Origin: Dipteronia dyeriana
Lineage: Eukaryota > Streptophyta > Magnoliopsida > Sapindales > Sapindaceae
NCBI GenBank assembly: GCA_032871835.1
Contig: CM065298.1
Location: 15,257,096-15,321,095 of the forward strand
Direction of reading: 5' to 3'
DNA length: 64,000 bases
A program made the position numbers and the translations under genes. Under the pieces are notes generated by a model that was not told the DNA's origin, made no database searches, and saw only the letters and a program-made list of their open reading frames with translations. Position 1 is the stretch's first letter; every line of letters starts with the position of its first letter. Positions 46,048 through 58,706 of this stretch are shown in pieces.

Positions 46048-46363
46048 TAAAACAAACAACGAGCTCGAACCCGAATATTTGATGAAAAGGGAAGTATTTG
46101 AAATCGAGTTTTATAACCCCCGTGATAAAAGAGTAGACCATAGCCTATGGAACCAGCGTATTGGAGCGTGTTTGAGTCCCTATAGGGACTTGTGAAATTT
46201 ACAAACGTGAGATGGTCTAAAGGAATCAATGAAACCTTCAGGTTGGGACATGTATACCAACTCACACAAGTCACCGTTAAGAAAGGTATTCTTGATCTGC
46301 TCATCCATAACAAATAACAATAGAGAATATTAACCGAATTGTAGTAGCTTGAAACAGGACTAA
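46048..46363 (-). pseudogene. Ty1/copia RT, downstream half
   Basis: Minus-strand copia-type reverse transcriptase: MDEQIKNTFLNGDLCELVYM, then SQPEGFIDSF, RPSHVCKFHKSL, a stop where a Tyr codon is usual, GLKHAPIRWFHRLWST, and SLFIKYSGSSSLF. It joins the part at 48132 after removal of the intervening transposon and one copy of its TAA target duplication. There are several stops. Confidence 0.8.
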
Positions 46364-48131
46364 GGCCCGGTTTAGGAATGTTTATCAAACTGCTTTCAGA
46401 ATCAAAGGTGCTTTTGAAATAGGCTTAATGTGTTTGGTAAAATTGAGAAGCTACTTTTTAATACTTCTAGAAACTAACTTGTTGGGAAGCATAAATGATT
46501 CCTATTTTACCCCTTGCCTTTCATAAAATTTACTAAATAACCAAACCCAAATCAATCAACATCATCAAACGTTAGTAAGCCAAACCAAATCATAATCATC
46601 TTTCGGATTAGAGTCTTAACAGGATTAGATTAGTTATCATCAAACCAAATCAAATGCAAATCAACCATTATCATTTGGATTCAAACCCAATCATCATCAT
46701 CATTCGGATTCCTATTCTCTCCCACTTTGTGTGTGAAACCTCTGCCCGATACATTGAGCACGGCGGTGCAGAAGTGGACTGAGAAAGACTCGATGAACAG
46801 AGTATAGAGCATGAAAACAATGGATGCCACATGTCACCGCTTGGAGCTCGGCGAACCAGTGGCGGTAGAATGGAACGTGCGAGAGAGTGATGCGAATGAG
46901 CACGACCCAGAGCACTGGTTGCAAGCGGGAGTGCCGTGACGGCGATAGGTGGCTGAGATTTGACAGCGGCGGTGAAGGAGGAGACAATCTGGCCGGAGAC
47001 GGTGGCAGTGGTGATGGAGTGAGATGGCTGTTCTGTTGTTTGTTTGGTTAAAGACAGGTCAATGTATTGTTTTCAACGACCAGTTAATGTGTTCAAAGTG
47101 TCTGTAGGGATAGGCGTGGGGCCCATTGAGGCGGGAGAGGGTCCCCCCACCCCGCCCTCAAACCCCATTAGGGGGAGAGGGTGTTTGGGGGAGGTTCCCC
47201 TGCCCCACCCTCGTCCCCCATTTCCCTAATTTCCTTCATTTTCAATTATAATATTTTCCAATTTGAATTCTGAAATTTATAATTTGAGATTCGAAATTCA
47301 ATCATTCAAATCATTTGATTCACACTATTTCGATATTCAATTCAATAAATAAATTAAAATATATAATTGATTTAATTTAATCAAAATTAATATAAATAAT
47401 TATAGTATTATAGTTTTACACATAAATAAATATGAGGAAATAGAGAAAATTGATAGAAAATAAATGAGCAATTGAGTTAAAGATATTATTTTAAAATAAA
47501 TAAATAAAGTAAAAATATATAAATATATATGAGAAATTGGGGAAAATGGGGTTCCACCCCCCAACCCTATTAAAAGAAATGGGGGAATTAGGGTGGGGGT
47601 AGGTTCCCCAACCCCATCCTTATTTAGATTTTTGAGGTAAAATTTACCCTCACCCCTAAACCCGATTTGAAGGTAAAATTTGCTCCCAAATTGGGGTGGG
47701 CCCATATGAGGGAAATGCCCATCCCTAAGTGTGTGGGTGTTTATATATATATATTATAAATGGCAATAAAAAAAATAGTAATGTGATATGTTCATATAAA
47801 AATAAAATAAAAAATTTATTCATTTATATTTAAAAAAAATATTTATTTGTTTTATTACATATTTACGGTCACATACAAATAAAACAAATAATTTATTTTT
47901 AAAAGATCTTCAATATCAATTTCTATCATTTTTAGTAATTCTGATCGGTCACAACACTTTTTACTTACAGTTTACCAAACACATTGAAATTACTTTTGGT
48001 TCTCACAAAACTTTTTAAAATCAGTTTATCAAACACTCAGTTCATTCTTCCCATAGCAAATCCAAAAGCAACTCCCTCACAGCTGAATCAAAAACAATTT
48101 TCTCCATAGCACAATAATACCAAACCGGATC
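46364..48131. mobile_element. TIR element inserted in copia RT
   Basis: The left end GGCCCGGTTTAGG and the right end reverse complement GATCCGGTTTGG are flanked by TAA on both sides (46361-46363 and 48132-48134), a 3-bp duplication typical of PIF/Harbinger. No transposase is present. The interior includes TTTATCAAACTG-type inverted blocks near each end. The hAT element at 47105-47727 is nested within it. Confidence 0.6.
47105..47727. mobile_element. hAT MITE nested in the TIR element
   Basis: The left end TAGGGATAGGC and the right end GCCCATCCCTA are inverted termini. The 8-bp flanks are AGTGTCTG (47097-47104) and AGTGTGTG (47728-47735), one mismatch apart. The interior is G/C-rich runs of GGGG and CCCC in inverted order. 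Non-coding. Confidence 0.75.
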
Positions 48132-48905
48132 TAAAAGTGTCCAAAAAATCCAAGCAGGGAGTTTGATGGAAACCTTTTACCACCAATTGAGTCTTGTGCA
48201 CTAAGTCACTACTATCGTGCTTGTACTTGGTTTTAAACACCCACTTGCACCTAACGACAGTCATATCTGGTTGGTAATGTATTGTTAGCTTGCAAGATAT
48301 TTAAATCTTATTGCATTAACCCTTTTTGGATAATTGAGAGCAAGATTTGCTGTTATGGGATCAGATTTGGTGAAAAAACAACTAGCTTGTTCTGTTATTG
48401 TAGACTTTATGTTTAAAAATACCATTCTTTGACCTTGTAGTCATCAGATGAACAGAGATAGTGACAAAAGTTGATGTTGAGAGACGTAAATCAGCTAGAA
48501 AAGCTGAATTAGTTATGTCAGCTGGTGGTGTAGACAAATTACTGTGTTAAAAGCTACATTGACTCATTACTAGGATTCAGAGGTCTTGAAGATTGAGAAG
48601 AGGTAACAACCAGAGAGTTGTGATTAAAAGGTTGAGCTGAGTGAACAATAGGCTGTGTAGGCCTGCTGTTGACATTACCATCTGAGGAAGCACATCTTTA
48701 AATTTGTGACAAAACATTATTTAGAGAGGACAAAGGCATACTTGGGCAGTGAGAAATCCCACGAGTAAAGATAGTAGTTGGAAACAAACTTGCATGTGGA
48801 AACTTTAATTCATTGAATTCAACGTGCCTAGAGACATACAATCTACCAGATGGATGAAATCATTTATATCTATTGTGCAGTGAACTATAGCCTATATATA
48901 GAGAT
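48132..48905 (-). pseudogene. Ty1/copia integrase end and RT start
   Basis: Minus strand. At about 48890-48770 it reads YKxFHPSGRLYVSRHVEFNE-like sequence, the integrase C-terminal part of copia Pol. At 48260-48135 it reads CKWVFKTKYKHDSSDLVHKT, then KGFHQTPCLDFLDTF, the RT N-terminal motif. Stops and shifts lie between. This is the upstream partner of 46048-46363. Confidence 0.8.
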
Positions 48906-49807
48906 GACTATTTTACTCGGACCTACAATTATCGAACCAAACCTGAACCATATGGGTCATGTATGGATTCACACATTTAGGTTGTAGGTTGCGGGTTGGG
49001 TATGGGTCTAAAATAAAGGACCCGGTTCAGGTTTGGCCTTCGGGTCTGGGTCTGGTCAAAATCCCAGACCCGAAGCCATTGACCCAACTAGTCAAAAACG
49101 ACGTCGTTTTGACATGGTATATAATAAACCATCCCTAAACTTCATTTCTTCTTCTCTTATTCTTGTTGCTGCATCTCAATTCTTAGGTTATCAAAATCTC
49201 AAACCTTTCCATAAACCATACAACTCCACCTTTCGACCGTCGACAACTCCACTCTCCGTCATTGACTCTCTGCTTCAACATTATATTCTCAATCCCATTG
49301 CACACTAGTCTCTCTCTGAAATCTGAATCCAAGTAACTCTCTATCTCTCTGATGGTCCTTTCATATTTTTTGTTTCGTTTGAACATATATCCAAGTTTTA
49401 GATCGGTTTTTTGAGTTCCGACACTTGATCCTTTTTTTTATAGTTGCGACTCTATTTATTGCCTAGATATTGTATAGTTGTATCTAGTTGAGTTGAAACT
49501 CTGTTTGTATCTATTTGAATTGAAGTTATGTCTGTATAGTTTTTTTTTGGTTTTGAACAACCATTTTTTATAAACTTGTTTTTCTCTTTCTTGAATTTTG
49601 AATTTGTTGCCTCTTTAAAGTCTGAATCCAATATCACAATATATTATGATTTTTTTTTTAAATCTTATCAGTCATTATTGAATACCACCAGACTTATCTA
49701 GTTTATTCAAAAGTATCAGTCCAATACAACAAGAATTTTACTTTCCAAAATTATCTAGTAAACCCCTCTGGACGTCTAATCATATGCCATATTTACATAC
49801 TCCTAAG
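48906..49807. other. non-coding, hAT- and MITE-like fragments
   Basis: GATGACTATTTTACTCGG and GGGTCTGGGTCTGG / CCAGACCCGAAG (48905-49080) resemble hAT MITE interiors. A 16-bp palindrome AAAACGACGTCGTTTT lies at about 49097-49112. 49615-49770 is related to the TIR element at 20318-22292. The short ORF at 49033 is not a credible gene. Confidence 0.4.
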
Positions 49808-50079
49808 GGTATGTTTGGTAAGAAGAAAAATGGGAGAGGAAAGAAAAGGGTGGAGGGAAAAGGGAGAAGAAAATGGAGAATAATTTGTTTGGTATGGAGA
49901 GAAAAATGTAAGGGAAGGAAAGGAAAAGTGAGAAGGAAAATTGATGGGTGGAGCCCACTCATTTTAATCCTCTCAGAAGTGAGAGGAAAAATGCTTTTGG
50001 CTTTAAATGAAATTACAAATTTAACATTTTTTAATTTACTTAAAATTTATTTTTTAAAATAATTTTATAAAACATAATG

Positions 50080-50132
<53 letters not shown>

Positions 50133-50409
50133 GGTAAAAAAGATTGAAGTCATTTTGTAAAAAAAAAAGTTGGATAAATATATTATTTAAATTATATTTA
50201 TTTATTAAATATAAAAATATATAATATATAAAATATAATGTAAGGGTAAAATAATAAAATTGATAAAGAAGATTTTCCATCCTATCTTCTTTCCTTCCTG
50301 TTTCCCAAACATCTAAATGAAAAATTATATCCCTTTCTTTTTCTCATCTTTTCTATCTCTCCAAATCTTTTTATCCTTCATATTTTCTTTCCTTCGTACC
50401 AAACATACC
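49808..50409. mobile_element. inverted-repeat element with (TA)n core
   Basis: The left end GGTATGTTTGGTAAGAAG and the right end TTCGTACCAAACATACC are inverted. The arms continue as purine-rich (GGAAAGAAAAG) and pyrimidine-rich (CTTTCTTTTTCTC) complements. A (TA)n microsatellite at 50084-50129 sits between them. Confidence 0.55.
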
Positions 50410-50414
50410 ACAAC

Positions 50415-51119
50415 GCTCCGTTTGGAAGAGTTTGTTCAAGTATATCTCGTATGAATGATCTTTTAAAGTAGACATTCTACAAGTAGAGTTTTAACTACAA
50501 GTAGAGTTTTAAATGAGAAGATATTGATCGTTTGTTTATCAATTAGAAAAAGTTTTTTTAAACGGTAAGATTACAAAAATAATCAAAAACTATTTTAAAT
50601 GATAGGGTTATATTAAACATTTTAGTTTTATTAAAAAAAGCTCAAAAAGATCTACTTGAAAAAATATTAAATTTGAGTTTCTCCAAGTAGACGTAAAACA
50701 GTTTTTGTAATCATCAAAAAACTTTATTGAGTGACAATCAAACGATATAATTTTTTTTGAAAAGAAATTTGTTAATTAAAAAAACTCTTTTTAAAAAATA
50801 TTGTGTCGTTTGATTGTCACTCAGTAGAGCTTTTAGATGATTAAAAAAACTGTTGTACGTCTACTTAGAGAATCTCAAATTTTAAGCTTTTTTCAAATAA
50901 ATCTTTTTAAGTTTTTTTAATAACACTAGAAAGTTTAATATAACCTTATCATTTCAAATAGTTGTTGAATATTTTGGTAATCTTACAATTTAAAAAAGTT
51001 TTTTTTAATCGACAACCAAACGACAAACATCTTCCTATTAAAAGCTCTACCTGTAAAATGTCTACTTTAAAATATTTACTCCTGAAAGATCTATTTGAAG
51101 AAGTTTTCCCAAACGAAGC
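50415..51119. mobile_element. long palindromic (foldback) element
   Basis: Left arm from GCTCCGTTTGGAAGAG. The right arm ends CCCAAACGAAGC. Paired inner blocks include AAAACTATTTTAAATGATAG / TATCATTTCAAATAGTT, TCTACTTGAAAAAA / TTTTTTCAAATAAAT, and GAGTGACAATCAAACGA / TCGTTTGATTGTCACTC near the centre (about 50765). Almost the whole 705 bp is two inverted arms of about 340 bp. No ORF. Confidence 0.75.
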
Positions 51120-52035
51120 CTAATACTACTTTAATTATATCACAACTCAGTAGAGCTTGATAACTAAAGCTTATAGATTAGTTTGATAATATTTCAATTT
51201 CAAATAGCTATACCAATGCCGATAATATATATATATAAATGAATGACTACCTTAATTATAAAATACTAATTTTAACGAGTTAGTACTTAATACTAATAAA
51301 AAACATTTAACAAACAAAATTTTAAAACGGTTGTAATTACCTTTTAAATTGACAACCAAATATTATTTTATAAACTACGAAAAATCCAAGCCTACCCTTA
51401 AGTTAAAATTGAGAGAATTCAATAAAACAATACAATCATCATCATTGCTACTCCATGGTTTAAGCATAATCTCCTGTATATATATATAAAATCTAACAAA
51501 ATGGTTAGGGGTGGATTGAAAATTGCCAAAATGAAATTCACATCAGAAAAAAAAAACTTTTTACGTTTAGTTATAAAATACGTATAAGATTCGAACCTCC
51601 TTCATATACGTGAAAGGAAATTAAAAACACAACATTTTAACTAAAAGGAGAAACTAGATATGCTTCGATATAATTAAATTGCGAAATAAATATTCTAAAA
51701 CAAAAAAAAAAGAAATATCATATATGGAAAGAATAATATGGGCCAAAAAGGCCGACCCAAAGCCCGGCCCATAATCGAAAGGAAAGCTCTAAAGTCCAAA
51801 TCCGCCACCAGCAGTCCACCTCAGCATCTTTATTCGTAGCAGACTTAGTAGATCTTTCTAGAATCAAAGAGTATCTGGACTTCTCTAGGACCATTTGCCT
51901 CTCCTCCAACAACAATGCACAAACTCTCCAAATAAATTTAAATAATTAAATAAAAATGAAAATAGAAAATTCCACACAAACCCTTCAAAGCGGTCGAAGT
52001 CTCTAATAAAAGCCCTGACTCTCCTCTTCGCATCT
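51120..52035. promoter_or_regulatory. upstream region of the HSP110-like gene
   Basis: AT-rich to about 51720, then more mixed sequence. TTCTAGAA at 51856-51863 is a minimal heat-shock-element core (nTTCnnGAAn) but lacks clear third and fourth repeats. AATAAAAGCC at about 52003 is a TATA-like element near the probable start. Confidence 0.35.
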
Positions 52036-52064
52036 CTATAATCTATTTCTCTCGTCCTCCGTTT

Positions 52065-52065
<1 letters not shown>

Positions 52066-52102
<37 letters not shown>
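52066..52102 (+). repeat. (CT)n in 5' UTR
   Basis: A run of CT dinucleotides within the predicted first, non-coding exon of the HSP110-like gene. Such tracts are common in plant leaders. Confidence 0.8.
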
Positions 52103-52105
<3 letters not shown>

Positions 52106-52949
52106 GATAAAAAGCAAAAGCAATTAGCAAAAGCGCTTCTTGAGAATCTTCCGGAAGCCTCGACAAAACCTCTCTCTCTTTGTAAGGTACGATCGCCGAA
52201 CCCTAGCTTTTGTTTAGAGCAGTAAAATTGCGAGATTTGAAGTCGCTTTCCCGCTTTAGAATTCGTAGATCTGTGAATTTTTTTCGCCCTAGATTCAGCT
52301 TTTACGTGTAGGTCTTTTGTATTGATTGTAGATTGTAGGTTCACTGATTAGATTCGGCTTCTTAACTGTGAATTTTGTTATGCTTTTATTATTGCTTTCG
52401 ATTTATAGATTTAGTTGTTTCACTTTGATTTTTGTGTGTTTTATTATTATTTTTGTTTTGTTTTGTTTTGTGTATGAAGTGCTAAATGAAAGGTATATTG
52501 CTATTGATAAATTGATCTTCGCTGTTATTAGTAGTTAGAATATATTTTTTTGAACGGCGATTTAGTAGTTTGTTGCTTTAAACTCGATATTTGTATCTGA
52601 ATGGCTCAATACATGTGCATTACTTGTTTATGTGACAATGGCACGAGTATATGTATGCACGTGGCTTGATTTGTAGTTGTTAGGCTCTGAAACAAACTGT
52701 TGTAGTGGTGATTTTGGTTAATTGGGTGTTATAACTGAGATTTGTTGCATTGTTCCATTTGCTCTTGCTCTGTTATTCATGTATTAATATTCACTTGGAT
52801 CATGTACATGTTTATTTTATTGTTTCCAATTGTCCACTTGTTTTATTTCTCTCCATATTGAATTCAGTACATATTAGACTAATGAAGGATTCTATTTACT
52901 TTGTTATGAGCAGATTTAGCACAATAAAACAGTTATTTTTTTAGCAAAG

Positions 52950-55900
52950 ATGAGCGTGGTTGGTTTTGATTTTGGCAATGAGAGCTGCATTGTTGCTGTT
53001 GCAAGGCAAAGAGGTATTGATGTTGTGCTTAATGACGAATCAAAGCGTGAGACTCCTGCCCTTGTGTGCTTTGGTGACAAGCAGAGGTTCATTGGAACTG
53101 CAGGGGCTGCGACCTCTATGATGAACCCCAAAAACACGATCTCTCAGATTAAGCGATTGATTGGGCGACAGTTCTCAGACCCAGAGTTGCAAAGGGATCT
53201 CAAGTCTTTCCCCTTTGCTGTAACTGAAGGTCCTGATGGGTTTCCTTTGATACATGCTCGATATCTTGGTGAAACAAGGATGTTTACACCAACCCAGGTT
53301 ATGGGAATGGTCTTGTCTAATCTGAAATGCATAGCTGAGAAGAATTTGAATGCAGCAGTGGTGGATTGCTGCATAGGTATTCCTGTTTATTTTACTGATC
53401 TTCAAAGAAGGGCTGTTATGGATGCTGCCCAAATTGCAGGCTTGCATCCTCTCCATTTGATTCATGAAACAACAGCCACAGCTTTGGCTTATGGTATTTA
53501 TAAGACAGATTTACCTGAAAATGACCAGTTGAATGTTGCCTTCGTTGATATTGGGCATTCAAGCATGCAAGTATGCATAGCTGGTTTCAAGAAGGGCCAA
53601 CTTAAGATATTGGCTCACTCATTTGATCGATCTTTGGGTGGTAGAGATTTCGATGAAGTCCTATTCCAGCATTTTGCTGAAAAGTTCAAGGGGGAATACA
53701 AGATTGATGTTTACCAAAATGCTAGGGCTTGCCTTCGGCTTAGGGCAGGCTGTGAGAAGCTAAAGAAAATGCTTAGTGCCAATCCTGAGGCACCTTTGAA
53801 TATTGAATGCTTAATGGAGGAGAAGGATGTGAGGGGTTTCATTAAGAGGGACGAGTTTGAACAGATCAGCATTCCAATTTTGGAACGTGTGAAGAGGCCA
53901 TTGGAGAAAGCTCTTGCAGAAACTGGGCTCTCAGTCGAGAACGTTCACATGGTTGAGGTTGTTGGTTCTGCATCTCGAGTACCTGCTGTAATGAAGATTC
54001 TTACAGAGTTTTTTGGAAAGGAGCCTAGGCGGACAATGAATGCAAGTGAGTGTGTTGCCAGGGGATGTGCTTTGCAATGTGCAATCCTTAGTCCAACTTT
54101 CAAAGTGAGAGAGTTCCAGGTAAAAACCTCTTTTTATAACTCATGGGGTTTTCCCATAGATGTTTTATTTCTTGACACGCTGTATGGTTTGTATTCAAGG
54201 TCTTGGCAATAATCTTCTATATTACCTTTTATTCTTGAAAAGAACAAAAAATATTTATATGCATATTTTTATTGGAATACATACCTTGAAATATTAAGGT
54301 GCACTGGGTATCCTTTTTAAAATGGTGTTTTTGAAAAAATATATATTAAAAATGTTATAATAATGACAAAACGTGTTTGGCAGTGTTTGTTAAAAGTAAT
54401 TTTCTAAAATTGAAAACAATAAATGCATTTAGAATTGTTTTTTGAAAATAGGTAAAATAATTGTTTGGAGAGAAAAAAACTTATTGGTTGGTTTTGAAAA
54501 CAATAAAAATAATAAATTGCGGTTTTCAATCTTTTAGTTATTAGTTTGAAATCATTGTATTTAATTTTTGGAAACAACCATTCGAAAACATGTAGGCAAC
54601 TCTTCTAACTGTTTTTTGTTCCTGAAAACAAAATTGTGTCTTAAATAATATATCCAGACACCACTTAGGTCTAGGGGCGAGTCTTGAGATCTGGATGGTT
54701 GAACTCGAGATTTGTAAACTTATATGTTCTTTTTTGCATACCCATCATAGCTCCTTTTATCTGCTGTGTTACTTGCCTACGTTGGGTGATAAGGAGTGAA
54801 TGATTGTTTTCTGTTTTTGTTTAAAAATGGAGTAAATGATTGTATTTTCTTAGGTGTTCAGTGTTCTAGTGTTATGTCATTCAGATTACAGCCTTTTCCA
54901 CTTTTTAGAAGCTAGGATTTTGCAATACAGAATAGGATTTTGTTATTTAGTTCATCTGTTTCTGACTACTTTTATTTGCCCCTCTTTGGATGGAGGTTTT
55001 GTTCTTTGATTGTGGCTAAATAGTGAACTATTTCCTTATATGCTTTTAATCGCAACGTGTATAATAGTGCTCTCTAATTTTTTTCCCCAATTTTGTAGGT
55101 CAATGAGAACTTCCCATTTTCTATTGCTTTGTCATGGAAAGGCACTGCCCCAGATGCCAAAAATGAGGCAACAGAGAACCAACAAAGCACTATCGTTTTC
55201 CCTAAGGGTAATCCTATACCTAGTGTTAAGGCTCTGACTTTCTACAGGTCAGGTACATTCACAATTGATGTTCAATATGCTGATGTGAGCGAATTGCAGG
55301 CACCTGCTAAGATTAGTACTTACACGGTTAGTAACTATCTAAGAAAGTGGTCAATCTTTAACTTGGAATTCTATTTTTGGTTTTAGTGTAGGATGTCGTC
55401 TTTCACTTTTTTAATTGACAGTTTGTAATTGATGGGCAGATTGGTCCTTTCCAATCTACTAAAAGTGAAAGGGCAAAGGTGAAGGTCAAAGTTCGTTTGA
55501 ATTTGCATGGAATTGTTTCAATTGAATCAGCAACAGTAAGTTTTTGGAGAAACTGTAATCTTGTAATCTAATTTTATTGGTGGTAAATTTTTCATGGCTC
55601 TCAAACTATTAACATTTTGATGTCTACTTTTAGCTCTTGGAGGAGGAAGAAATTGAAGTTCCTGTCACAAAAGAGCCAGAGAAAGAAAGTGCGAAGATGG
55701 AAACTGATGAGGCCTCCAATGATGCTGTTCCCCCTAGTTCCAATGAGACTGATGAAAATATGCAGGATGCCAAGGGCACCGCCGATGCATCAGGAGCCGA
55801 GAATGGTGTTCCTGAGTCAGGTGACAAGCCTGTCCAAATGGAGACTGATACTAAGGTAGGTTTTCATTGCTCTAGTATTTTTAAGTAATTTAATTAGTGA

Positions 55901-57629
55901 ACCCTTTTATTGTTACAATGAAAAATGATTGCTGTATTTTGTATAATCAGCTTATTTGCTTGTGTGGGGTATGTGACAATGGAAGATCAATGCACTGGGT
56001 TTGGATGTTGTTTCTGTAGTGTATGTTTGGGATAGATATTCCGATGATAGCTATACTTCAAGTTGTAATTGATTTTATTATTTATTTTTTAATAATAAGC
56101 AAGTGTTGATTGGCACCTAGATAGGGAATTCTATGGGGGAAAATAGAAACTGTCCACATGATGTGCAGTGTCAAAAACAAAATTAATGATTTTTTTTTTT
56201 AATTTTTTTTGGAGTTATTGACGTGGCATAGTTATATAATGATTTCTATCTTGCCTATTATAAAACAGTTCCTTTGTCCTTTTTAGTTCTACTAGTGTGT
56301 ACATATGGATGCATGCATCTATACTTAGCTATAGTTGTTGCATATGTGTGATTGCTTATACAAGTTTGTATTGATTAGAATTTAGAAGGTTCTGTTGGGT
56401 TTGTGTATTGTGATGCATATAATATTATAATATGATTGCATCTGAAGGTTCCTAAGAAAAAGGTGAAGAAAACCAACATCCCAGTAGCAGAGTTGGTTTA
56501 TGGCGCAATGGTGCCTACAGATTTGCAAAAGGCAGTAGAAAAGGAGTTCGAAATGGCTTTGCAAGATCGTGTAATGGAAGAAACCAAAGACAAGAAAAAT
56601 GCTGTTGAGGCCTATGTCTATGACATGAGGAATAAGGTAAATTGCTGTCTGGTAATCTGCTTAGACATAAATTCTACTGTAATCATATCATGTTTGTATT
56701 AATGATCTTTTTGTCTTTCCAGCTCTGTGACAAATATCACGCATTTGTCACTGATTCAGAGAGAGAACAGTTTACTACTAGACTTCAGGAAGTAGAGGAT
56801 TGGTTGTATGAAGATGGTGAGGATGAAACCAAAGGTGTTTACATTGCCAAACTTGAGGAGCTCAAAAAGGTGAGGTTTACTTTATGGTTAATAATCCTTG
56901 TTCTTCGATTCACTACAAAGTACATAGTATTTTTAGTTGCATGTTTAATTTGGGTCTGAACACTGCAGCAAGGTGATCCCATTGAAGAGCGCTACAAGGA
57001 GTCCGCAGAGAGGGGCTCTGTGATTGATCAACTTGTTTACTGTGTTAATAGTTACAGAGAAGCGGCTATGTCAACTGATCCCAAATTTGAACACATAGAT
57101 TTGGCTGATAAGCAGACGGTAATGGTTGTCTAATCTCTCGTCTCTATCTTTCTTCTCTATTTTGTTCCCTTTGTCATCTTTCTCTCTCTGCTTAATCCAA
57201 AAAACGTTTCTCTTGGTACATCTTAGGTTTTAAACGAGTGTGTCGAGGCAGAGGCCTGGCTGAGAGAGAAAAAGCAGCATCAGGACACACTACCCAAATA
57301 TGCAGCACCTGTTCTCTTATTAGCTGACCTGAGGAAGAAGGCTGAAGCTCTTGACAGGTACGACTTCCAGATTCAATTTGAATGTATGAAAAAAAATAAA
57401 AATAAAAATAAAAATTATTCTCGTCACTAAAGTTAGCGTAGTAAGTATAACTCCAAGGATGATTGAAAATGTGGAATTTCCTCGCTACAGGTTCTGCAGG
57501 CCGATAATGACGAAACCAAAACCTGCCAAACCAGCTACTCCTGAAACACCAGCAACTCCACCACCTCAGGGAACCGAACAGCAACCACAAGGTGGGGATG
57601 CCAATGCCAACTCAACCGAGAGTCCCTGA
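52950..57629 (+). CDS. HSP110/HSP70-15-type chaperone
   Basis: Coding exons: 52950-54119, 55099-55326, 55440-55535, 55634-55855, 56448-56636, 56723-56869, 56969-57118, 57227-57357, 57491-57629. Together they give 823 aa, close to plant HSP70-14/15. A leader exon probably ends at 52186 (AAG|GTACG), with an intron up to TTTTTTAG before the ATG. The N-terminal ATPase domain starts MSVVGFDFGNESCIVAVARQ. AFVDIGHSSMQV (phosphate loop) and VEVVGSASRVPAV (adenosine site) follow. The substrate-binding beta part comes next, then an acidic loop (LEEEEIEVP, KMETDEASND), then the helical domain with VEDWLYEDGEDETKGVY. HSP110 proteins are cytosolic/nuclear nucleotide-exchange factors and holdases for HSP70. 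The C-terminal end appears frameshifted. Confidence 0.95.
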
Positions 57630-58424
57630 GGCACCACCAGCGTCCGGAGAACCAATGGAGACAGAAAACCCAGACCCCGCATCAAGTTCTGCATAATTCT
57701 GTTGAGCAAGTTTATCTTTTAATGATTTATGCAGATCAAATACCGGTTCCTATGTATAAGAAGTATTTCGATGAGCCTGAGGCAACTCTTTGGTGGGCTG
57801 ACACAAGAGGCTGGGATCGTTTTTCTTTTCAACTTAAGTTTTCATCGTGTATTAGCCTTTTTTCGGTTGGTCGTCTGCTAAATTTTTTTTCTAGCCCACA
57901 TCTCTCTTGGGAAGCCATGCCTCAAAATATTGTTTCACTATTTTTTCTTTTCTTTTTATCATAGGAGTATGCCTCTGTTCGCAACTTCATGTCTGGATTT
58001 TGTCGGTTATAAGTTTGTCCCAATTTTTGTTTGCTTTTCGAAACTCACCCGCTTCTTTATGGAACAATTGATTGATTACATACCCTGTTTAGGATTTCAG
58101 GTTATATTGTACTTTTTTCTTGAGGTTTTCTGCTATTGTGTTTTAGTGGGTGAAAAGTTTGTCAATTGAGACGGTAGATTTCTCCGAAATACCTTGGCTT
58201 TTAAAGTGTTTGATGAAATGTCAGTAGGCAATTCTCAAAAACTCAAAAGAGGGCTGATGTTTTACTAAATGAATTACCAACACAATTTCACATTATGTAA
58301 ATAAGTATATCAATGACTGAAGCAAAAGGTAGTAATTACCTTCTTAATAAAATAAGATTGTTGAGGTCGGCATAATTTGGTGGTAACAACTAACAACCCT
58401 TCTTAATAAAGCCGAGTCTCAAGT
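57630..58424. other. 3' UTR and intergenic region
   Basis: The first 70 bases still read as an acidic tail in another frame. The rest is T-rich, with no gene. Confidence 0.4.
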
Positions 58425-58706
58425 TGTAGGCCTTGTGGCTCGGATAGGAATGGAGAGGAAGAGACTTCCATTACAGGGTTTGACCAATCATCTGTTGGTG
58501 TGAATGGTTCGGTGCTTTTAATCCTTAAGTAAGGTCGTGGGTTCAATTTCCGTTGTGAACGGATATACATATATTGGTAGTACTTTACCTCTTAGTGGGT
58601 CGATCTGGTGCGAGTCCAGATTAGTCGGGGTGTGGACAGGACCGATTGCACCGTATGGTGGATCCGTTTCACCTGAAAACCGGATGGTGTTAACCCAAAA
58701 AAAGAA
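58425..58706 (+). mobile_element. tRNA-derived SINE-like element
   Basis: GTGGCTCGGATAGG (about 58436) resembles a Pol III A-box and GTGGGTTCAATTTCC (about 58529) a B-box. The body includes GTGGGTCGATCTGGTGCGAG and AGTCCAGATTAGTCGGGGTG, reminiscent of plant SINE bodies, and ends in GTTAACCCAAAAAAAG, an A-rich tail. The A-to-B spacing of about 90 bp is longer than in a tRNA. I found no clear target duplications. Confidence 0.5.

Noticed and set aside
49033..49308. 91-codon ORF
   Set aside because: Starts inside a hAT-like fragment, with no recognisable domain and no support for expression.
58206..58262. C/D-box snoRNA-like TTGATGAA and CTGA pair
   Set aside because: No terminal stem joins the two boxes and no convincing guide sequence precedes the D box.
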